A stretch of 62,169 bases of DNA from Halobacteriales archaeon QS_5_70_17 (GCA_003021975.1 PXRR01000025.1:1-62169), one strand, 5' to 3'. Positions 44,286-54,113 are shown, numbered from the stretch's first letter. Program-made: numbers and translations. Notes: generated by a model not told the origin, from the letters alone.

Positions 44286-44367
44286 CTCGTTAACAGCATA
44301 CCGGAAGTGAAAACACACGACAGTAGCCGTGCGATTCGTCTAGCCACCCGTGAACTCATCCGGAACG

Positions 44368-44970
44368 TTACGACCAGGGACGGTTCCCGCCCTCCGGCCA
44401 GAGGGGGTACCAGTACTCCTTCTCGCCTTCGATCTCGAGTTCGCCGTCGAGGACGCTCTCGAGTTTGAACTCGGCGCTCGAGTCGCGGTCGTGGCCCCCG
44501 GTCGGTACGAACGGGTAGAACGTCCCCCGGCGGAAGGAGTAGATCCAGTAGGCGATCCGGTCGTCGCGCTCGAAGGCGAACAGGGCGGCGAGCAGTCGGC
44601 TGCCGAACCCCTCCTCGACGAAGGTGTCGGCGGCGAAGTGGACGCTCGTCACCAGGTCCTCGAACTCCTCGTCGGCGAGGACGACCCAGCTGTACCCCTT
44701 GGCGTCGTCGACGAACCGGGCGCTGGTCCCCGTCTCGATCTCGCCGGCCTCGAGGATGCGCTCGACCTGCCGCTCGGTCTCCCGGAAGTCGGTGCTGTCG
44801 ACCCCGGAGAAACACAGCGCCGCCTCGCCAATCGGCTCGTAGCCGAGGCTCGCCTCCATCGTCACGTACGCCGTGCTCATCCCGAAGAGGTCGTCCGGGT
44901 CGGCCTCGCGGGTCGCGTCCGCCTCCGCGCTGATGCCGAGCACCTGCCGGACGGCGTCGATAATGCCCAT
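44368..44970 (-). CDS. pspAB: PspA-associated protein PspAB
   Basis: The 200-residue haloarchaeal protein starts MGIIDAVRQVLGIS and contains DDLFGMSTAYVTMEA, GEAALCFSGVDS, DDAKGYSWVVLADEEFEDL, VTSVHFAADTF and EKEYWYPLWPEGG. I recognise these as the conserved blocks of PspAB, a partner of the PspA/Vipp1 membrane-stress system in archaea. PspA itself is not in this window. It lies 43 bases upstream of nothing: the following gene is a stand-alone RCK protein on the same strand, upstream at 45014. Confidence 0.88.
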   Translation of the reverse strand: MGIIDAVRQVLGISAEADATREADPDDLFGMSTAYVTMEASLGYEPIGEAALCFSGVDSTDFRETERQVERILEAGEIETGTSARFVDDAKGYSWVVLADEEFEDLVTSVHFAADTFVEEGFGSRLLAALFAFERDDRIAYWIYSFRRGTFYPFVPTGGHDRDSSAEFKLESVLDGELEIEGEKEYWYPLWPEGGNRPWS

Positions 44971-45013
44971 GTGCCGTCGAGAGCCGCCGGGGATTTCAGC
45001 AGTCCGGTGAGCG

Positions 45014-45688
45014 TCAGGCGCTCGCGCGCGAGGAGTTGCCGACGATCAGCTGTCTAACGTCGGCCAGCGAGTCGTACTCCGCGATGACGATGACCCGGTC
45101 GCCCCGCTCCAGGGACTCGTCCTCGTCGGGCAGGGTGACGTCCTCTTCGGCCTTCCCGAACCCGAGGAGCTGGGAGTTCGCCGGGAGTTCGAGTTCCGAG
45201 AGCGTGTACCCCCGCATCGGAGCGTCCTCGCCGACGGTGAGTTCGAGCAGCTGGATGTTCTGGGCGACGTCGGCGATGGCCCGCACGGTCCCGCCCATCA
45301 GGGCGTTCTTGGCCGCGATGGCGCCGAGCCGCTCGGGGTAGATGACCTCGTCGATCTCGGCCGCGTACTTCCGGAGGAGGTACTCGCGGTAGTCGCTGTC
45401 CACCCGGAGCACCGTCCGGCAGTCGTGGGACTTGGCGATCATGCAGGCGACGAAGTTCACCATCACCTCCCCCGAGAGCGCCGCCAGCCCGTCGGCGGAG
45501 TCCAGATCGCTGCTCAGCAGGTCCGACTCCTCGGACCCGTCCCCCGCGATCACCTCGTACCCGTCGGACCGGAGCTGCTCGACGCGGTCCTCGTCGGGTT
45601 CGATGACGACCACCTCGTGGCCCTCCTGCTCGAGCACGCGCGCGGTTCGCCGGCCGACGCGCCCGGCACCGACGATAACAAAGCGCAT
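45014..45688 (-). CDS. Stand-alone RCK (TrkA-N/TrkA-C) regulatory protein
   Basis: The 224-residue protein has the Rossmann motif MRFVIVGAGRVGRRTARV at the N-terminus, acidic EPDED near residue 36, and a C-terminal TrkA-C domain ending DRVIVIAEYDSLADV. It is paralogous to the protein at 14165-14848 and shares DEVIYPERLGA. No transporter gene adjoins it; it lies upstream of pspAB on the same strand with 43 bases between, so it may be cotranscribed with that gene. ATG at 45688. Confidence 0.9.
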   Translation of the reverse strand: MRFVIVGAGRVGRRTARVLEQEGHEVVVIEPDEDRVEQLRSDGYEVIAGDGSEESDLLSSDLDSADGLAALSGEVMVNFVACMIAKSHDCRTVLRVDSDYREYLLRKYAAEIDEVIYPERLGAIAAKNALMGGTVRAIADVAQNIQLLELTVGEDAPMRGYTLSELELPANSQLLGFGKAEEDVTLPDEDESLERGDRVIVIAEYDSLADVRQLIVGNSSRASA

Positions 45689-45868
45689 GGTCGATAATGA
45701 GAACCCCCGGCCATAACTGTATCCCATCCGGCGACGGGTTCGCCGTCCGGTGGCGGCTCCGGCGTCGACGTGATTTTCCGGCGTTCGCCCGCCGATCACG
45801 GTCGGCCTCGCTGGCCGGGCCCGCAGATCGTCCGATACGTCGAAGTGTGCGCCGTCCCTGTTCGGGGT

Positions 45869-46201
45869 ATGGTCTCCCTCCTGGGCGTCGCCGGTCTGCT
45901 GGTCATCGTCGGCGTCAACACGGGCGTAGCGGCGCTGTTGACCCGCTTCTTCCGGGTCCGGCTGGACACCCGCTGGGGACCGATCGTGTTCAGCCTCTTC
46001 CTGACGCCGGTCGTTCTGCTCGTGCTGACGCTGCTCCTGTCGGGGGTCGTCCGGCTCGGGTTCGACCTCGGCAGCGGCGGCGCCGTCGTCGCCGTCACGA
46101 TCGTTCTCCCGCTGGCGCTGGGGATCGCCTTCGACTACTTCTGGATGCCGGCCCCCGAGGAGGTCGAACTCCCGGCCCGGTCGGAGGGGTCCGGGCGGTG
46201 A
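45869..46201 (+). CDS. Small haloarchaeal membrane protein, unknown function
   Basis: The 110-residue protein has three or four predicted membrane segments: MVSLLGVAGLLVIVGVNTGV, RWGPIVFSLFLTPVVLLVLT and AVVAVTIVLPLALGIAFDYF. A conserved-looking end, DYFWMPAPEEVEL, follows the last span. I have seen this ending in other haloarchaeal proteins but cannot name its function. ATG at 45869; the open frame extends upstream with non-homologous residues. Confidence 0.75.
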   Translation: MVSLLGVAGLLVIVGVNTGVAALLTRFFRVRLDTRWGPIVFSLFLTPVVLLVLTLLLSGVVRLGFDLGSGGAVVAVTIVLPLALGIAFDYFWMPAPEEVELPARSEGSGR

Positions 46202-46286
46202 GCGCGGCCGCCGGGGCCGTGGCACCCGGTAACGGATTTCTGTCGCCACCGAGAGGTACAAATCCTCGAGTCGCGTACGCCCGCGC

Positions 46287-46451
46287 GTGCCCCACCTGAT
46301 CGACGTGCTCGCGCTCGGACTGCTCACGCTCGCCATCTCGGGGGTCCTCTGGAACGCGGCGCTCCCGCCGACGCCCGCCCGTCCAGTCGCGGTCGCCGGG
46401 ACGACCCTCGCCGGAACCGCCCTGTTCAGCGTCGATCCGTCCTGTCGGTGA
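46287..46451 (+). CDS. Small double-span membrane protein
   Basis: This 54-residue ORF (GTG at 46287) encodes two hydrophobic stretches, [17 protein letters not shown] and [17 protein letters not shown], around a proline-rich turn. Its last 26 bases overlap the 3' end of the convergent tmk gene. The hydrophobic pattern and a G/C-biased third position support coding, but the length leaves doubt. Confidence 0.45.
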   Translation: MPHLIDVLALGLLTLAISGVLWNAALPPTPARPVAVAGTTLAGTALFSVDPSCR

Positions 46452-47037
46452 CCGAATCCAGCAACCGGTCGATGGCGTCCTCGACGGCCTCCACGACCGC
46501 CTCCGGCGGGCGCTCGGCGTCGACCCGGACGAACCGCTCGGGCTCGTAGCCGATCAGCGTCTCGTAGTTCTCCCGGACGGCCGCCAGGTAGCCCGCCCGC
46601 TCGAACTTGTCGCCCGCGCCGGCGCGCTCGGCACCGACCTCCGGGTCGCAGTCGAGATAGATCGTCGCGTCCGGCGGTCGGGTGAACGGCCGGTGGATCC
46701 CCCGGACGTACTCCACGGGCCGTTTGACCTCGCCCGCGAGGCTCGCCCCCTGGTAGGCGTACCGCGAGTCGGTGTACCGGTCCGAGATCACCACCTCGTC
46801 GCGGTCGAGCGCCGGCCGGACGACCCGCGAGAGGTGGTCGGCGTGGTCGGCGGTGTAGAGAAACAGCTCCGCCAGGGGGTCGGCGTCGTCGGTCCCCAGT
46901 GACCGCCGGACGGCCTCGCCGTACCAGGAGTCGGTCGGCTCCCGGGTGAACGTCGCCGGGACGTCGACGTGCTCCCGGAGGGCCTCCCAGGCGGTGGTCT
47001 TGCCGGAGCCGTCGATCCCCTCCAGCGTGATGAGCAT
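46426..47037 (-). CDS. tmk: Thymidylate kinase
   Basis: The 203-residue enzyme phosphorylates dTMP to dTDP. The P-loop [10 protein letters not shown] spans residues 6-15, the DR motif is in [16 protein letters not shown], and [12 protein letters not shown] supplies the substrate-binding region. I chose the ATG at 47037; the frame continues upstream without homology. It is divergent from the NDUFA9-like gene. Confidence 0.95.
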   Translation of the reverse strand: MLITLEGIDGSGKTTAWEALREHVDVPATFTREPTDSWYGEAVRRSLGTDDADPLAELFLYTADHADHLSRVVRPALDRDEVVISDRYTDSRYAYQGASLAGEVKRPVEYVRGIHRPFTRPPDATIYLDCDPEVGAERAGAGDKFERAGYLAAVRENYETLIGYEPERFVRVDAERPPEAVVEAVEDAIDRLLDSVTDRTDRR

Positions 47038-47197
47038 ATCCGAGCTTTCCCGCCGGCGGTAATGAGTCACGGGGTTCGATCGACCCCGGTCGGCGCCGCG
47101 GACGGCCCCGCGGTCCCGCCGAGTTCTGCCGGTCGCTCGGCGTTGCGGTCCCCACAGGCGAGGTAGCTTTACGGGCGCTCCGTCCCTACGGAGTTCC

Positions 47198-48112
47198 ATG
47201 AACGTGCTCGTGGTCGGCGGTACCGGGTTCATCGGGGAGAAACTCTGTCGGGAACTGTCCGACCGTGGTCACGCGGTCACCGCGCTCTCGCGGTCGCCCG
47301 ACGAGGCCGATCTCCCCGAGGACGTCCGCCGAGAGACGGGCGATGTCACGGCCTACGACTCCGTCGAGTCGGCGTTCGAGAGCCAGGACGCAGTCGTCAA
47401 CCTCGTGGCGCTCTCGCCGCTGTTCCGCCCCGATGGGGGCGACCGCAAGCACTTCGAGATCCACCTCCAGGGCACCGAGAACGTCGTCGAGGCCGCGAAG
47501 GAGCACGGCGTCCCGCGAGTGATCCAGATGAGCGCGCTCGGGGCCGACCCGGACGGTCCCACCGCCTACATCCAGGCGAAAGGTCAGGCCGAGACCGTCG
47601 TCGAGCAGTCGGGGCTGGACTACGTGATCTTCCGGCCCTCGGTCGTCTTCGGCGACGGCGGCGAGTTCGTCCCGTTCACGAAGAAACTCGCCCCGCGCCC
47701 CGCCGCGCCGCTGCCCGGGGGCGGCGACACGCGCTTCCAGCCGATCTGGGTCGGCGACCTCGTCCCGGTGCTCGCGGACGCCGTCGAGGGCGACGACCAC
47801 GACGGCGAGGTCTCCGAGATCGGCGGGCCCGAGGTGCTCACCCTCGAGGAGGTCGCGGAGACCGCACACGCGGCCGACGGTCACTCCTTCACCGCGATCC
47901 CGATCCCCATGGCGCTCGCGGACGTCGGGCTCTCGGTGCTGGGCTCCCTCGGCGGGCCGATGGGGCGAGACCAGGCCCGCTCGCTGCGGATGGACAACAC
48001 CACCGACAACAACGACATCGGCGCCTTCGGCTACTCAGAGGCCGACCTGACCACCCTCGGGGAGTACCTCGGTCTCGAGGAGCGCGAGGGCGAGACCCTC
48101 CCCGCCGGATAG
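47198..48112 (+). CDS. Atypical SDR, complex I NDUFA9-like NAD(P)-binding protein
   Basis: The 304-residue protein begins with a Rossmann motif [15 protein letters not shown] and has [34 protein letters not shown], and [16 protein letters not shown], where the YxxxK pair (Y-IQA-K) is retained. This matches the NDUFA9/atypical SDR group, which usually acts in structural or electron-transfer roles, or as quinone-related reductases. Substrate unknown. Single gene. Confidence 0.88.
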   Translation: MNVLVVGGTGFIGEKLCRELSDRGHAVTALSRSPDEADLPEDVRRETGDVTAYDSVESAFESQDAVVNLVALSPLFRPDGGDRKHFEIHLQGTENVVEAAKEHGVPRVIQMSALGADPDGPTAYIQAKGQAETVVEQSGLDYVIFRPSVVFGDGGEFVPFTKKLAPRPAAPLPGGGDTRFQPIWVGDLVPVLADAVEGDDHDGEVSEIGGPEVLTLEEVAETAHAADGHSFTAIPIPMALADVGLSVLGSLGGPMGRDQARSLRMDNTTDNNDIGAFGYSEADLTTLGEYLGLEEREGETLPAG

Positions 48113-48200
48113 CGCCCGCGCCCCTGCGCCTGTTATACTCGGGGCGGCGCCTCCTCCGGGGGGCTGCGGCTACGCCCGTACCCGGACGTTTCGGGCGACA

Positions 48201-48215
48201 CTACTATCCTAGTAG
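48201..48215. promoter_or_regulatory. Perfect inverted repeat upstream of cetZ
   Basis: CTACTA-tcc-TAGTAG is a perfect 6-bp inverted repeat with a 3-nt spacer. It ends about six bases before the candidate TATA element of cetZ, where a dimeric regulator could bind near the BRE. Regulation is inferred from position; no known motif is claimed. Confidence 0.55.
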
Positions 48216-48221
48216 CAAGAG

Positions 48222-48227
48222 TTATAC
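48222..48227 (+). promoter_or_regulatory. Candidate TATA element of cetZ
   Basis: TTATAC within GAGTTATACGCG lies about 26-31 bases before the ATG at 48253. With normal spacing the transcript would start at or next to the ATG, giving a leaderless mRNA. Confidence 0.5.
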
Positions 48228-48252
48228 GCGAACTCTCATTGGTTCCGACAGG

Positions 48253-49434
48253 ATGAAACTGGCAATGATCGGCTTCGGGCAGGCCGGGGGGAAGATCCTC
48301 GACAAGTTCCTGGAGTACGACCAGCGGACCGGATCGAGCATCGTCCGGGCGGCGGTCGCGGTCAACACGGCCAAGGCCGACCTCATGGGACTGGAGTACG
48401 TCCCGGAGGCCAACCGCGTACTGATCGGGCAGTCGCGGGTGAAAGGCCACGGCGTCGGCGCGGACAACGAACTCGGCGCCGAGGTGGCGGAGGAGGACAT
48501 CGACGAGGTCATGAGCGCGATGGACGACATCCCGGCCCACGAGGTCGACGCTTTCCTCGTCATCGCCGGGATGGGCGGCGGGACCGGATCGGGCGGCGGA
48601 CCCGTCCTCGCGCGTCACCTCAAGCGCATCTACACCGAACCGGTGTACGCGCTGGGGGTCCTGCCGGGCAGCGACGAGGGCGGCATCTACACGCTGAACG
48701 CCGCGCGGTCGTTCCAGACGTTCGTCCGGGAGACCGACAACCTGCTCGTGTTCGACAACGACGCCTGGCGGCAGGCCGGCGAGTCCGTTCAGGGGGGGTA
48801 CGACGAGATCAACGAGGAGATCGTCAGGCGCTTCGGCCTCCTGTTCGGCGCCGGCGAGGTCCACCAGGAGGGTGAGGTCGCCGAGAGCGTCGTCGACTCC
48901 TCGGAGATCATCAACACGCTCTCGGGCGGCGGCGTCTCGACGATCGGCTACGCGAGCGAGAGCGTCCAGCGGGAGGACACCGGTCTCCTCTCGCGGTTCC
49001 GGGGCAACGGCACCGGCGAGAGCGACGACCTCGACGCCGCCCAGACGACCAACCGCGTCACGAGTCTCGTCCGGAAGGCGACGCTGGGCCGGCTGACGCT
49101 CCCCTGCGAGGTCGACGGCGTCGAGCGGGCGCTGCTCGTGATGGCCGGTCCCTCCCGGTATCTCAACCGGAAGGGAATAGAGCGCGGGCGCAAGTGGCTC
49201 GAGGAGCAGACCGGCAGCATGGAGGTCCGCGGCGGCGACTACCCGATGCGGAGCGCCGACTTCGTCGCGAGCGTCGTCCTGCTGTCCGGGGTCACGGACG
49301 TCCCCCGGGTCAAGGAACTCCAGCAGGTTGCCATCGAGGCCCAGGACAACATCGACGAGATCCGCGACGAGAGCGAGGACAACCTCGAGGGTCTCGTCAA
49401 CGACGGCCAGGACGAACTCGAACCGCTGTTCTGA
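48253..49434 (+). CDS. cetZ: CetZ tubulin-like GTPase
   Basis: The 393-residue protein belongs to CetZ, the archaeal tubulin/FtsZ relatives that control cell shape and motility in haloarchaea. It has the N-terminal MIGFGQAGGKILDKF, the GTP-binding signature MGGGTGSGGGP (about residues 107-117), the T-loop regions and SADFVASVVLLSG. The C-terminal tail is Asp/Glu-rich (DNIDEIRDESEDNLE) as in CetZ. Which CetZ subtype it is cannot be decided. It has its own promoter region with an inverted repeat. Confidence 0.95.
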   Translation: MKLAMIGFGQAGGKILDKFLEYDQRTGSSIVRAAVAVNTAKADLMGLEYVPEANRVLIGQSRVKGHGVGADNELGAEVAEEDIDEVMSAMDDIPAHEVDAFLVIAGMGGGTGSGGGPVLARHLKRIYTEPVYALGVLPGSDEGGIYTLNAARSFQTFVRETDNLLVFDNDAWRQAGESVQGGYDEINEEIVRRFGLLFGAGEVHQEGEVAESVVDSSEIINTLSGGGVSTIGYASESVQREDTGLLSRFRGNGTGESDDLDAAQTTNRVTSLVRKATLGRLTLPCEVDGVERALLVMAGPSRYLNRKGIERGRKWLEEQTGSMEVRGGDYPMRSADFVASVVLLSGVTDVPRVKELQQVAIEAQDNIDEIRDESEDNLEGLVNDGQDELEPLF

Positions 49435-49503
49435 CCCCCCGCTTCCCGTCGCGTCCGCCGCAGGCGACCTTTTACCTTCGGCCGCCGCCGACCGGGGATA
49501 CGG

Positions 49504-50130
49504 ATGCGCGCCGTCGTCCCCTACTGCGTCGAGGAGCCGAAGACCCGCCTGTCGCCGCTGCTCGACGCCGACGAGCGGGCGTCGTTCGCCCGAACGATGC
49601 TCGCGGACGTCCTCGCGGCCGTCGAGGGCGCCGGCGGCCGGCCGGAGGTGCTGGCCACGGCGCCCGTCGACGTCGGCGTCGACCGGCCGGTCGTCGTCGA
49701 CGATCGGCCGCTGAGCGCCGCCGTCAACGCCGCTCTCGAGGAGCGGTCGGTCGGCGAGGCCCCGGTCGCCGTCGTCATGGCCGACCTCGCGCTGGCGACA
49801 CCCGACGCGCTCGCGGGACTGTTCGGAGCCGAAGGCGACGTCGTCCTCGCGCCGGGACGGGGCGGCGGCACCAACGCCCTCGTCTGTCGCCACCCCGAAT
49901 TCAGAGTAGACTACCACGGCGTCTCCTACCGCGACCACCGGGAGGTCTGCGCGGCCGTCGGCGCGGACGCGGCGGTCGTCGACTCCTACCGGCTGGGGAC
50001 GGACGTCGACGACCCGGCCGACCTCGCGGAGGTGCTGCTCCACGCCGACGGCCGCGCGGCCGACTGGCTCCGCGAGCGCGGGTTCGCCGTCGCCGCCGAC
50101 GGGGGCCGGGTCCGCGTCCGGCGCGAGTGA
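49504..50130 (+). CDS. cofC: 2-phospho-L-lactate guanylyltransferase CofC
   Basis: The 208-residue enzyme activates 2-phospholactate with GTP in coenzyme F420 biosynthesis. It has the nucleotidyltransferase fold: [15 protein letters not shown] near the N-terminus (R-P-K type site), [14 protein letters not shown] and the metal region [15 protein letters not shown]. It lies 64 bases upstream of cofG, so the two form an F420 operon. Confidence 0.93.
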   Translation: MRAVVPYCVEEPKTRLSPLLDADERASFARTMLADVLAAVEGAGGRPEVLATAPVDVGVDRPVVVDDRPLSAAVNAALEERSVGEAPVAVVMADLALATPDALAGLFGAEGDVVLAPGRGGGTNALVCRHPEFRVDYHGVSYRDHREVCAAVGADAAVVDSYRLGTDVDDPADLAEVLLHADGRAADWLRERGFAVAADGGRVRVRRE

Positions 50131-50194
50131 GGGCGGCGAGCCCCCGGCTCCGGGGAGTGATACCTTTTTGTCCCGCGGGGAGCCACCGGCGAGT

Positions 50195-51295
50195 GTGATC
50201 CCCGGCGCCGAGGAGTACGGGATCGACCTCGCGCTCGACGACGCGCGCGTCGAGCGCCTGCTGTCGGTCACGCCGGCGGACGTCTCGGCCGCGGACGAAC
50301 TCTCGTTCTGCCGGAACGTCTTCGTCCCGCTGACGACGGCCTGCCGGTACACCTGCACGTACTGCACCTACTACGACCCGCCGGGGGAGGCGTCGCTGAT
50401 GGCCCCCGAGGCGATCCGCGAGACCTGCCGGATCGGCGCCGACGCCGGCTGTACGGAGGCGCTGTTCACATTCGGGGACGACCCCGACGACCGCTACGAC
50501 GCGATCCACGGGCAACTCGCCGAGTGGGGTCACGACTCGATCCACGCCTACCTCCGGGAGGCCTGCGAGATCGCACTGGAGGAGGGGCTGCTCCCCCACT
50601 CGAACCCGGGCGACCAGACCCGCGAGCAGATGGCGACCGTCGCGGACGTCAACGCTTCGATGGGCGTCATGCTCGAGACTACCGCCGACGTGCGGGCCCA
50701 CGGCGGCCCCCGCGGGAAGTCCCCCGGCCAGCGGCTGCACACGATCCGGACGGCGGGCGAACTGGGGATCCCGTTCACGACCGGGATCCTGGTGGGCATC
50801 GGCGAGGACTGGCGCGACCGCGCGGTGTCGCTCGCGGCGATCCGGGAACTCCACGAGCGGTACGGCCACGTCCAGGAGGTGATCGTCCAGCCCGTCGCCG
50901 AGAACGAGCGCTGGAAGGGGGAGACGCCCGACCTCGCGGCGCTGCGCCGGACCGTCGCGATGGCCCGGGCCGCGCTGCCCGACGAGGTGAGCGTCCAGTC
51001 GCCGCCGAACCTCGCGCCCGTCCGTGACCTGCTCGACTGCGGGATCGACGACCTCGGGGGCGTCTCGCCGGTGACCGACGACTACATCAACCCCGACTAC
51101 GCCTGGCCGGGACTGCACGAACTAGAGGCCGTCGCCGAGGCGGCGGGCGTCCCCCTGCGCGAGCGGCTCCCGGTCTACGAGCGGTTCGTCGACGGTCCCG
51201 GCGACGACGAGCGGTGGCTCTCCCCCCGCGTCCGGCGGGAACTCGACGCGGATACGGCGGCGGGAGAGCGCTACCGCGCCGTATTCGGGGACTGA
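50195..51295 (+). CDS. cofG: 7,8-didemethyl-8-hydroxy-5-deazariboflavin synthase subunit CofG
   Basis: The 366-residue radical-SAM enzyme acts with CofH to form the FO chromophore of F420. The cluster motif CRYTCTYC places Cys50, Cys54 and Cys57. Following segments are LFTFGDDPDDRYD, HSNPGDQT, LETTADVRAHGGP and TTGILVGIGED, all CofG-typical. I chose the GTG at 50195; a TTG at 50168 is possible. It follows cofC. Confidence 0.95.
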   Translation: MIPGAEEYGIDLALDDARVERLLSVTPADVSAADELSFCRNVFVPLTTACRYTCTYCTYYDPPGEASLMAPEAIRETCRIGADAGCTEALFTFGDDPDDRYDAIHGQLAEWGHDSIHAYLREACEIALEEGLLPHSNPGDQTREQMATVADVNASMGVMLETTADVRAHGGPRGKSPGQRLHTIRTAGELGIPFTTGILVGIGEDWRDRAVSLAAIRELHERYGHVQEVIVQPVAENERWKGETPDLAALRRTVAMARAALPDEVSVQSPPNLAPVRDLLDCGIDDLGGVSPVTDDYINPDYAWPGLHELEAVAEAAGVPLRERLPVYERFVDGPGDDERWLSPRVRRELDADTAAGERYRAVFGD

Positions 51296-51397
51296 GGCTA
51301 CTGGTGTCGCCGCCGTGGTTGGGACACGGGACGAAGCGACGAGCCGAGCGTCAGTAACCCGCGGCTTTTAGACGCTCACTCGAGTACGACGACGCGG

Positions 51398-52468
51398 ATG
51401 GAGACGACCGTCATAGCGGCACGGCTCCTGGCGGGGGTGGCATTCATTCTCGCCAACGGGTTCTTCGTCGCTATCGAGTTCGGACTGACCCGCGCACGGC
51501 AGTTCACCGAGGAGGAGTTCGTCGGCGACACCCCCGCCCTCGAACGGGCGTGGGAGATGACCCAGAACCTCGAAATCTACCTGACGACGTGCCAGGTCGG
51601 CATCACGGCGTCGAGCATCGCCGTCGGCATCGTCGCCGAACCCGCGCTGGCGGCGCTGTTCGAACCCCTGCTCGCCGATACCGGACTCGCCTCGGTGGGT
51701 GTCGGCGCGCTCCTCGCCTTCCTCGTGATCAACCTGGTGCACCTCACGCACGGCGAGCAGACGCCGACGTACCTCGGCGTCGAGCGCTCGCGGCAGGTCT
51801 GTCGCTACGGCGCGGGGCCGCTGTACTGGTTCCACTACGTCATCTCGCCGGTCATCGCGCTGGGTGACTGGATCGCCAAGGGGACGCTCAAACTGATGGG
51901 CGTCGAGATGACCGGTGCGTGGATGGAGGCGGAGGCCGACGTCATCGAGTCCCGGGCCGACCTCAGACGCCGGCTCGACGACATCCTCGACGAGGGCGAC
52001 ATGACGGAGGAACGCCGCGAGGAGATCCAGGCCGCCCTCGACATCGACCGGCTGACCGTCCGCACCGAGATGGTCCCCCGCGAGGAGATCGCGGCGCTGC
52101 GGACGACCGACGACGTCGCGGCGAACCTCGAAGTCCTCGAGGAGAGCCCCCACACCCGGTTCCCGCTGGTCGGCGGTTCGCTGGAGGAGTTCGAGGGGAT
52201 CGTCTACGTCCCGGTCGTGACGCGCCACTTCGACGAGTTGCGCGACGGCGACCGGACGTTCTCGGATCTCGCCGCGCCGCCGCTGACGCTCTCGCCGGAG
52301 ACGAGCATTAGCACCGCCCTGGACGAGTTCCAGGAGGCGAACCAGGAACTGGCGCTCGTCGTCGACGGCGAGGTAGTCGGCCTGCTCACCGCGACCGACG
52401 CGATGGAGGCCATCACCGGGGAACTCGCCGATCCGACGGACCCCGTCGAGGAGCGATCGGCCGCGTGA
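51398..52468 (+). CDS. CNNM/CorC-type membrane protein (DUF21 + CBS)
   Basis: The 356-residue protein has an N-terminal DUF21 transmembrane domain (about residues 1-165, with LANGFFVAIEFGLTRAR and LTTCQVGITASS) and a C-terminal pair of CBS domains (about residues 195-345, with MVPREEIAALRTTDDV and VDGEVVGLLTATDAM). Family members transport Mg2+/Co2+ or sense adenosyl nucleotides. It lies between cofG and cofH but is not obviously linked to F420. Confidence 0.92.
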   Translation: METTVIAARLLAGVAFILANGFFVAIEFGLTRARQFTEEEFVGDTPALERAWEMTQNLEIYLTTCQVGITASSIAVGIVAEPALAALFEPLLADTGLASVGVGALLAFLVINLVHLTHGEQTPTYLGVERSRQVCRYGAGPLYWFHYVISPVIALGDWIAKGTLKLMGVEMTGAWMEAEADVIESRADLRRRLDDILDEGDMTEERREEIQAALDIDRLTVRTEMVPREEIAALRTTDDVAANLEVLEESPHTRFPLVGGSLEEFEGIVYVPVVTRHFDELRDGDRTFSDLAAPPLTLSPETSISTALDEFQEANQELALVVDGEVVGLLTATDAMEAITGELADPTDPVEERSAA

Positions 52469-52527
52469 CGGGACCGGCCCCCCAGTCGACGGTACGTCGC
52501 CGAGGCGTCCGACCCCGGCCCGCGCGG

Positions 52528-52583
52528 GTTACCGGTGACCGGTGACGGGTAACCGATGACGGGTAGCGAGTGACGGGTCGTCT
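52528..52583. repeat. 14-bp tandem repeat, about 4 copies
   Basis: Four consecutive 14-bp units begin at 52528, 52542, 52556 and 52570: GTTACCGGTGACCG, GTGACGGGTAACCG, ATGACGGGTAGCGA and GTGACGGGTCGTCT. The core TGACGGGT is exact in units 2-4. The repeat lies in the spacer between the CNNM and cofH genes, about 140 bases past the cofH stop. Function unknown. Confidence 0.6.
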
Positions 52584-52721
52584 CCCGTCCGTTCGCGGAA
52601 CAGCATCACCCCCCGCGGGTTGCTCCCGCCCGTCACACCGGCTCTCAGTGACGAAGCGTTCCGTTTCAGGCGGCTGCGGGCACGTCGACGGGAGACGACC
52701 GCGCTGTCGGCGCCCCCGACC

Positions 52722-54113
52722 TCAGTCGTCGGCCGGCGCCGGCGGCGCCTCGGTCAGCGGCGTCCCGTCGGCTTTCGGGCCCAGCGCGGGACCGATCGGA
52801 TCCGCGTCGGGATCGACGACCCGCCGGGTGCGGTAGTCCGTCGAGCGCTCGACGGGGACCCGTCCGACGGCGGTGATCATGTCGACGTACTCCTCGAACG
52901 AGCGGAACTCGCCGTAGTCCCCGCCGGCGCGTTTCGTGATCTCCTCCGAGAGGATGGTGCCCATGAAGTCGTCGGCGCCACACGAGAGCATCTTCAGGCC
53001 GAGTTCGTCGCCGTACTTCACCCACGAGGACTGGACGTGCTCGACGTTGTCGAGGTAGAGCCGCGAGACGGCGATCATCAGTTCGTCCTCGTCGCGCGTC
53101 GCGCCGCTCGTGACCAGTCCCTCCTCGTTGAGCGGGGTGTTCCGGTGGACGAACGAGAGGGGAACGAACTCGGTGATCGCGCCGGTGCGGTCCTGCAGAT
53201 CGCGGACGGCGTCGAGGTGCATCGCGCGGTGGGCCTCGTTGTCGACGTGGCCGTACATGACCGTCGCGGTCACGTCGAGGCCGACGGCGGCGGCGGCCTC
53301 CATCGCGCGGACCCACTCCCCGCTGTCGATCTTCTCCGGGCAGATGACCTTCCGGACCTCGTCGACGAGGATCTCGGCGGCCGTCCCCGGCACCGAGTCC
53401 AGCCCCGCCTCGCGGAGCGTGCGGTAGACCTCCTCGTAGCTCCAGTCGGTCCCGCGGCAGGCGTGATAGGCCTCCTCGGGGGTCATCGAGTGGACGTGGA
53501 CGCCGTCGACGGCCATCGCCTCCATCTGCTCGACGTACGTCCCGGGGTCGGTGCGGTAGCGCTCGGCGGGCTTGTAGTTGGGGCCGCCGGCGGCCTCGAG
53601 GATCTCCCTGTGCTCGTCGTGCAGCGCGAACGCGGGGTGGAGCCCCGAGACGGAGGTCACCTCGTAGATCCCCCGCTCGACCGCGTCCCTGACGATCCGG
53701 CGGGACTCGGCGGGGGTCTTGGTGAACCCGTGGTCGGCGTCCGCGGTCGCGCCGGTCTCCGGGGCGGGTCCCTCGGCCTCGAAGTCGCCGGCGGGGTCCT
53801 TGAAGTTGCAGAACAGACAGCCGGTGTTGCAGGCGGTCGTGACGTTGTTGTTGAGGTTCGCCACGAAGGTGACCTCGTCGCCGACGGTCTCGGCGCGGCG
53901 CCGGTCGGCCGCCTCGAGGACCAGTGCCTTCCGCTCGGCGTCGATCCCCTCGCGGTCGGTGCCCGTCGCCAGCAGTTCGATCCCGTCGGCGACCGTCAGG
54001 CGCTCGCCGCCGCGCGCTTTCGCCAGCGCGTTCTCGAACGACTGGTCCGACGCCGCCGGCGCGTGCGCGAAGTCGAACCGATCCCGGGGGACGTTGGTCG
54101 GTCGCCGTTCCAT
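52722..54113 (-). CDS. cofH: FO synthase subunit CofH
   Basis: The 463-residue radical-SAM enzyme (5-amino-6-(D-ribitylamino)uracil:tyrosine 4-hydroxyphenyl transferase) supplies the first part of the FO chromophore. Cys95, Cys99 and Cys102 are in [14 protein letters not shown]. Later segments [32 protein letters not shown] and [13 protein letters not shown] are CofH-specific. It is on the opposite strand to cofC-cofG with the CNNM gene between. It is divergent from purC. Confidence 0.95.
   Translation of the reverse strand: MERRPTNVPRDRFDFAHAPAASDQSFENALAKARGGERLTVADGIELLATGTDREGIDAERKALVLEAADRRRAETVGDEVTFVANLNNNVTTACNTGCLFCNFKDPAGDFEAEGPAPETGATADADHGFTKTPAESRRIVRDAVERGIYEVTSVSGLHPAFALHDEHREILEAAGGPNYKPAERYRTDPGTYVEQMEAMAVDGVHVHSMTPEEAYHACRGTDWSYEEVYRTLREAGLDSVPGTAAEILVDEVRKVICPEKIDSGEWVRAMEAAAAVGLDVTATVMYGHVDNEAHRAMHLDAVRDLQDRTGAITEFVPLSFVHRNTPLNEEGLVTSGATRDEDELMIAVSRLYLDNVEHVQSSWVKYGDELGLKMLSCGADDFMGTILSEEITKRAGGDYGEFRSFEEYVDMITAVGRVPVERSTDYRTRRVVDPDADPIGPALGPKADGTPLTEAPPAPADD

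Noticed and set aside
48133-50367. 744-codon minus-strand ORF antisense to cetZ and cofC
   Set aside because: Valine/Asp-rich reverse-complement shadow of genes with clear motifs on the plus strand.
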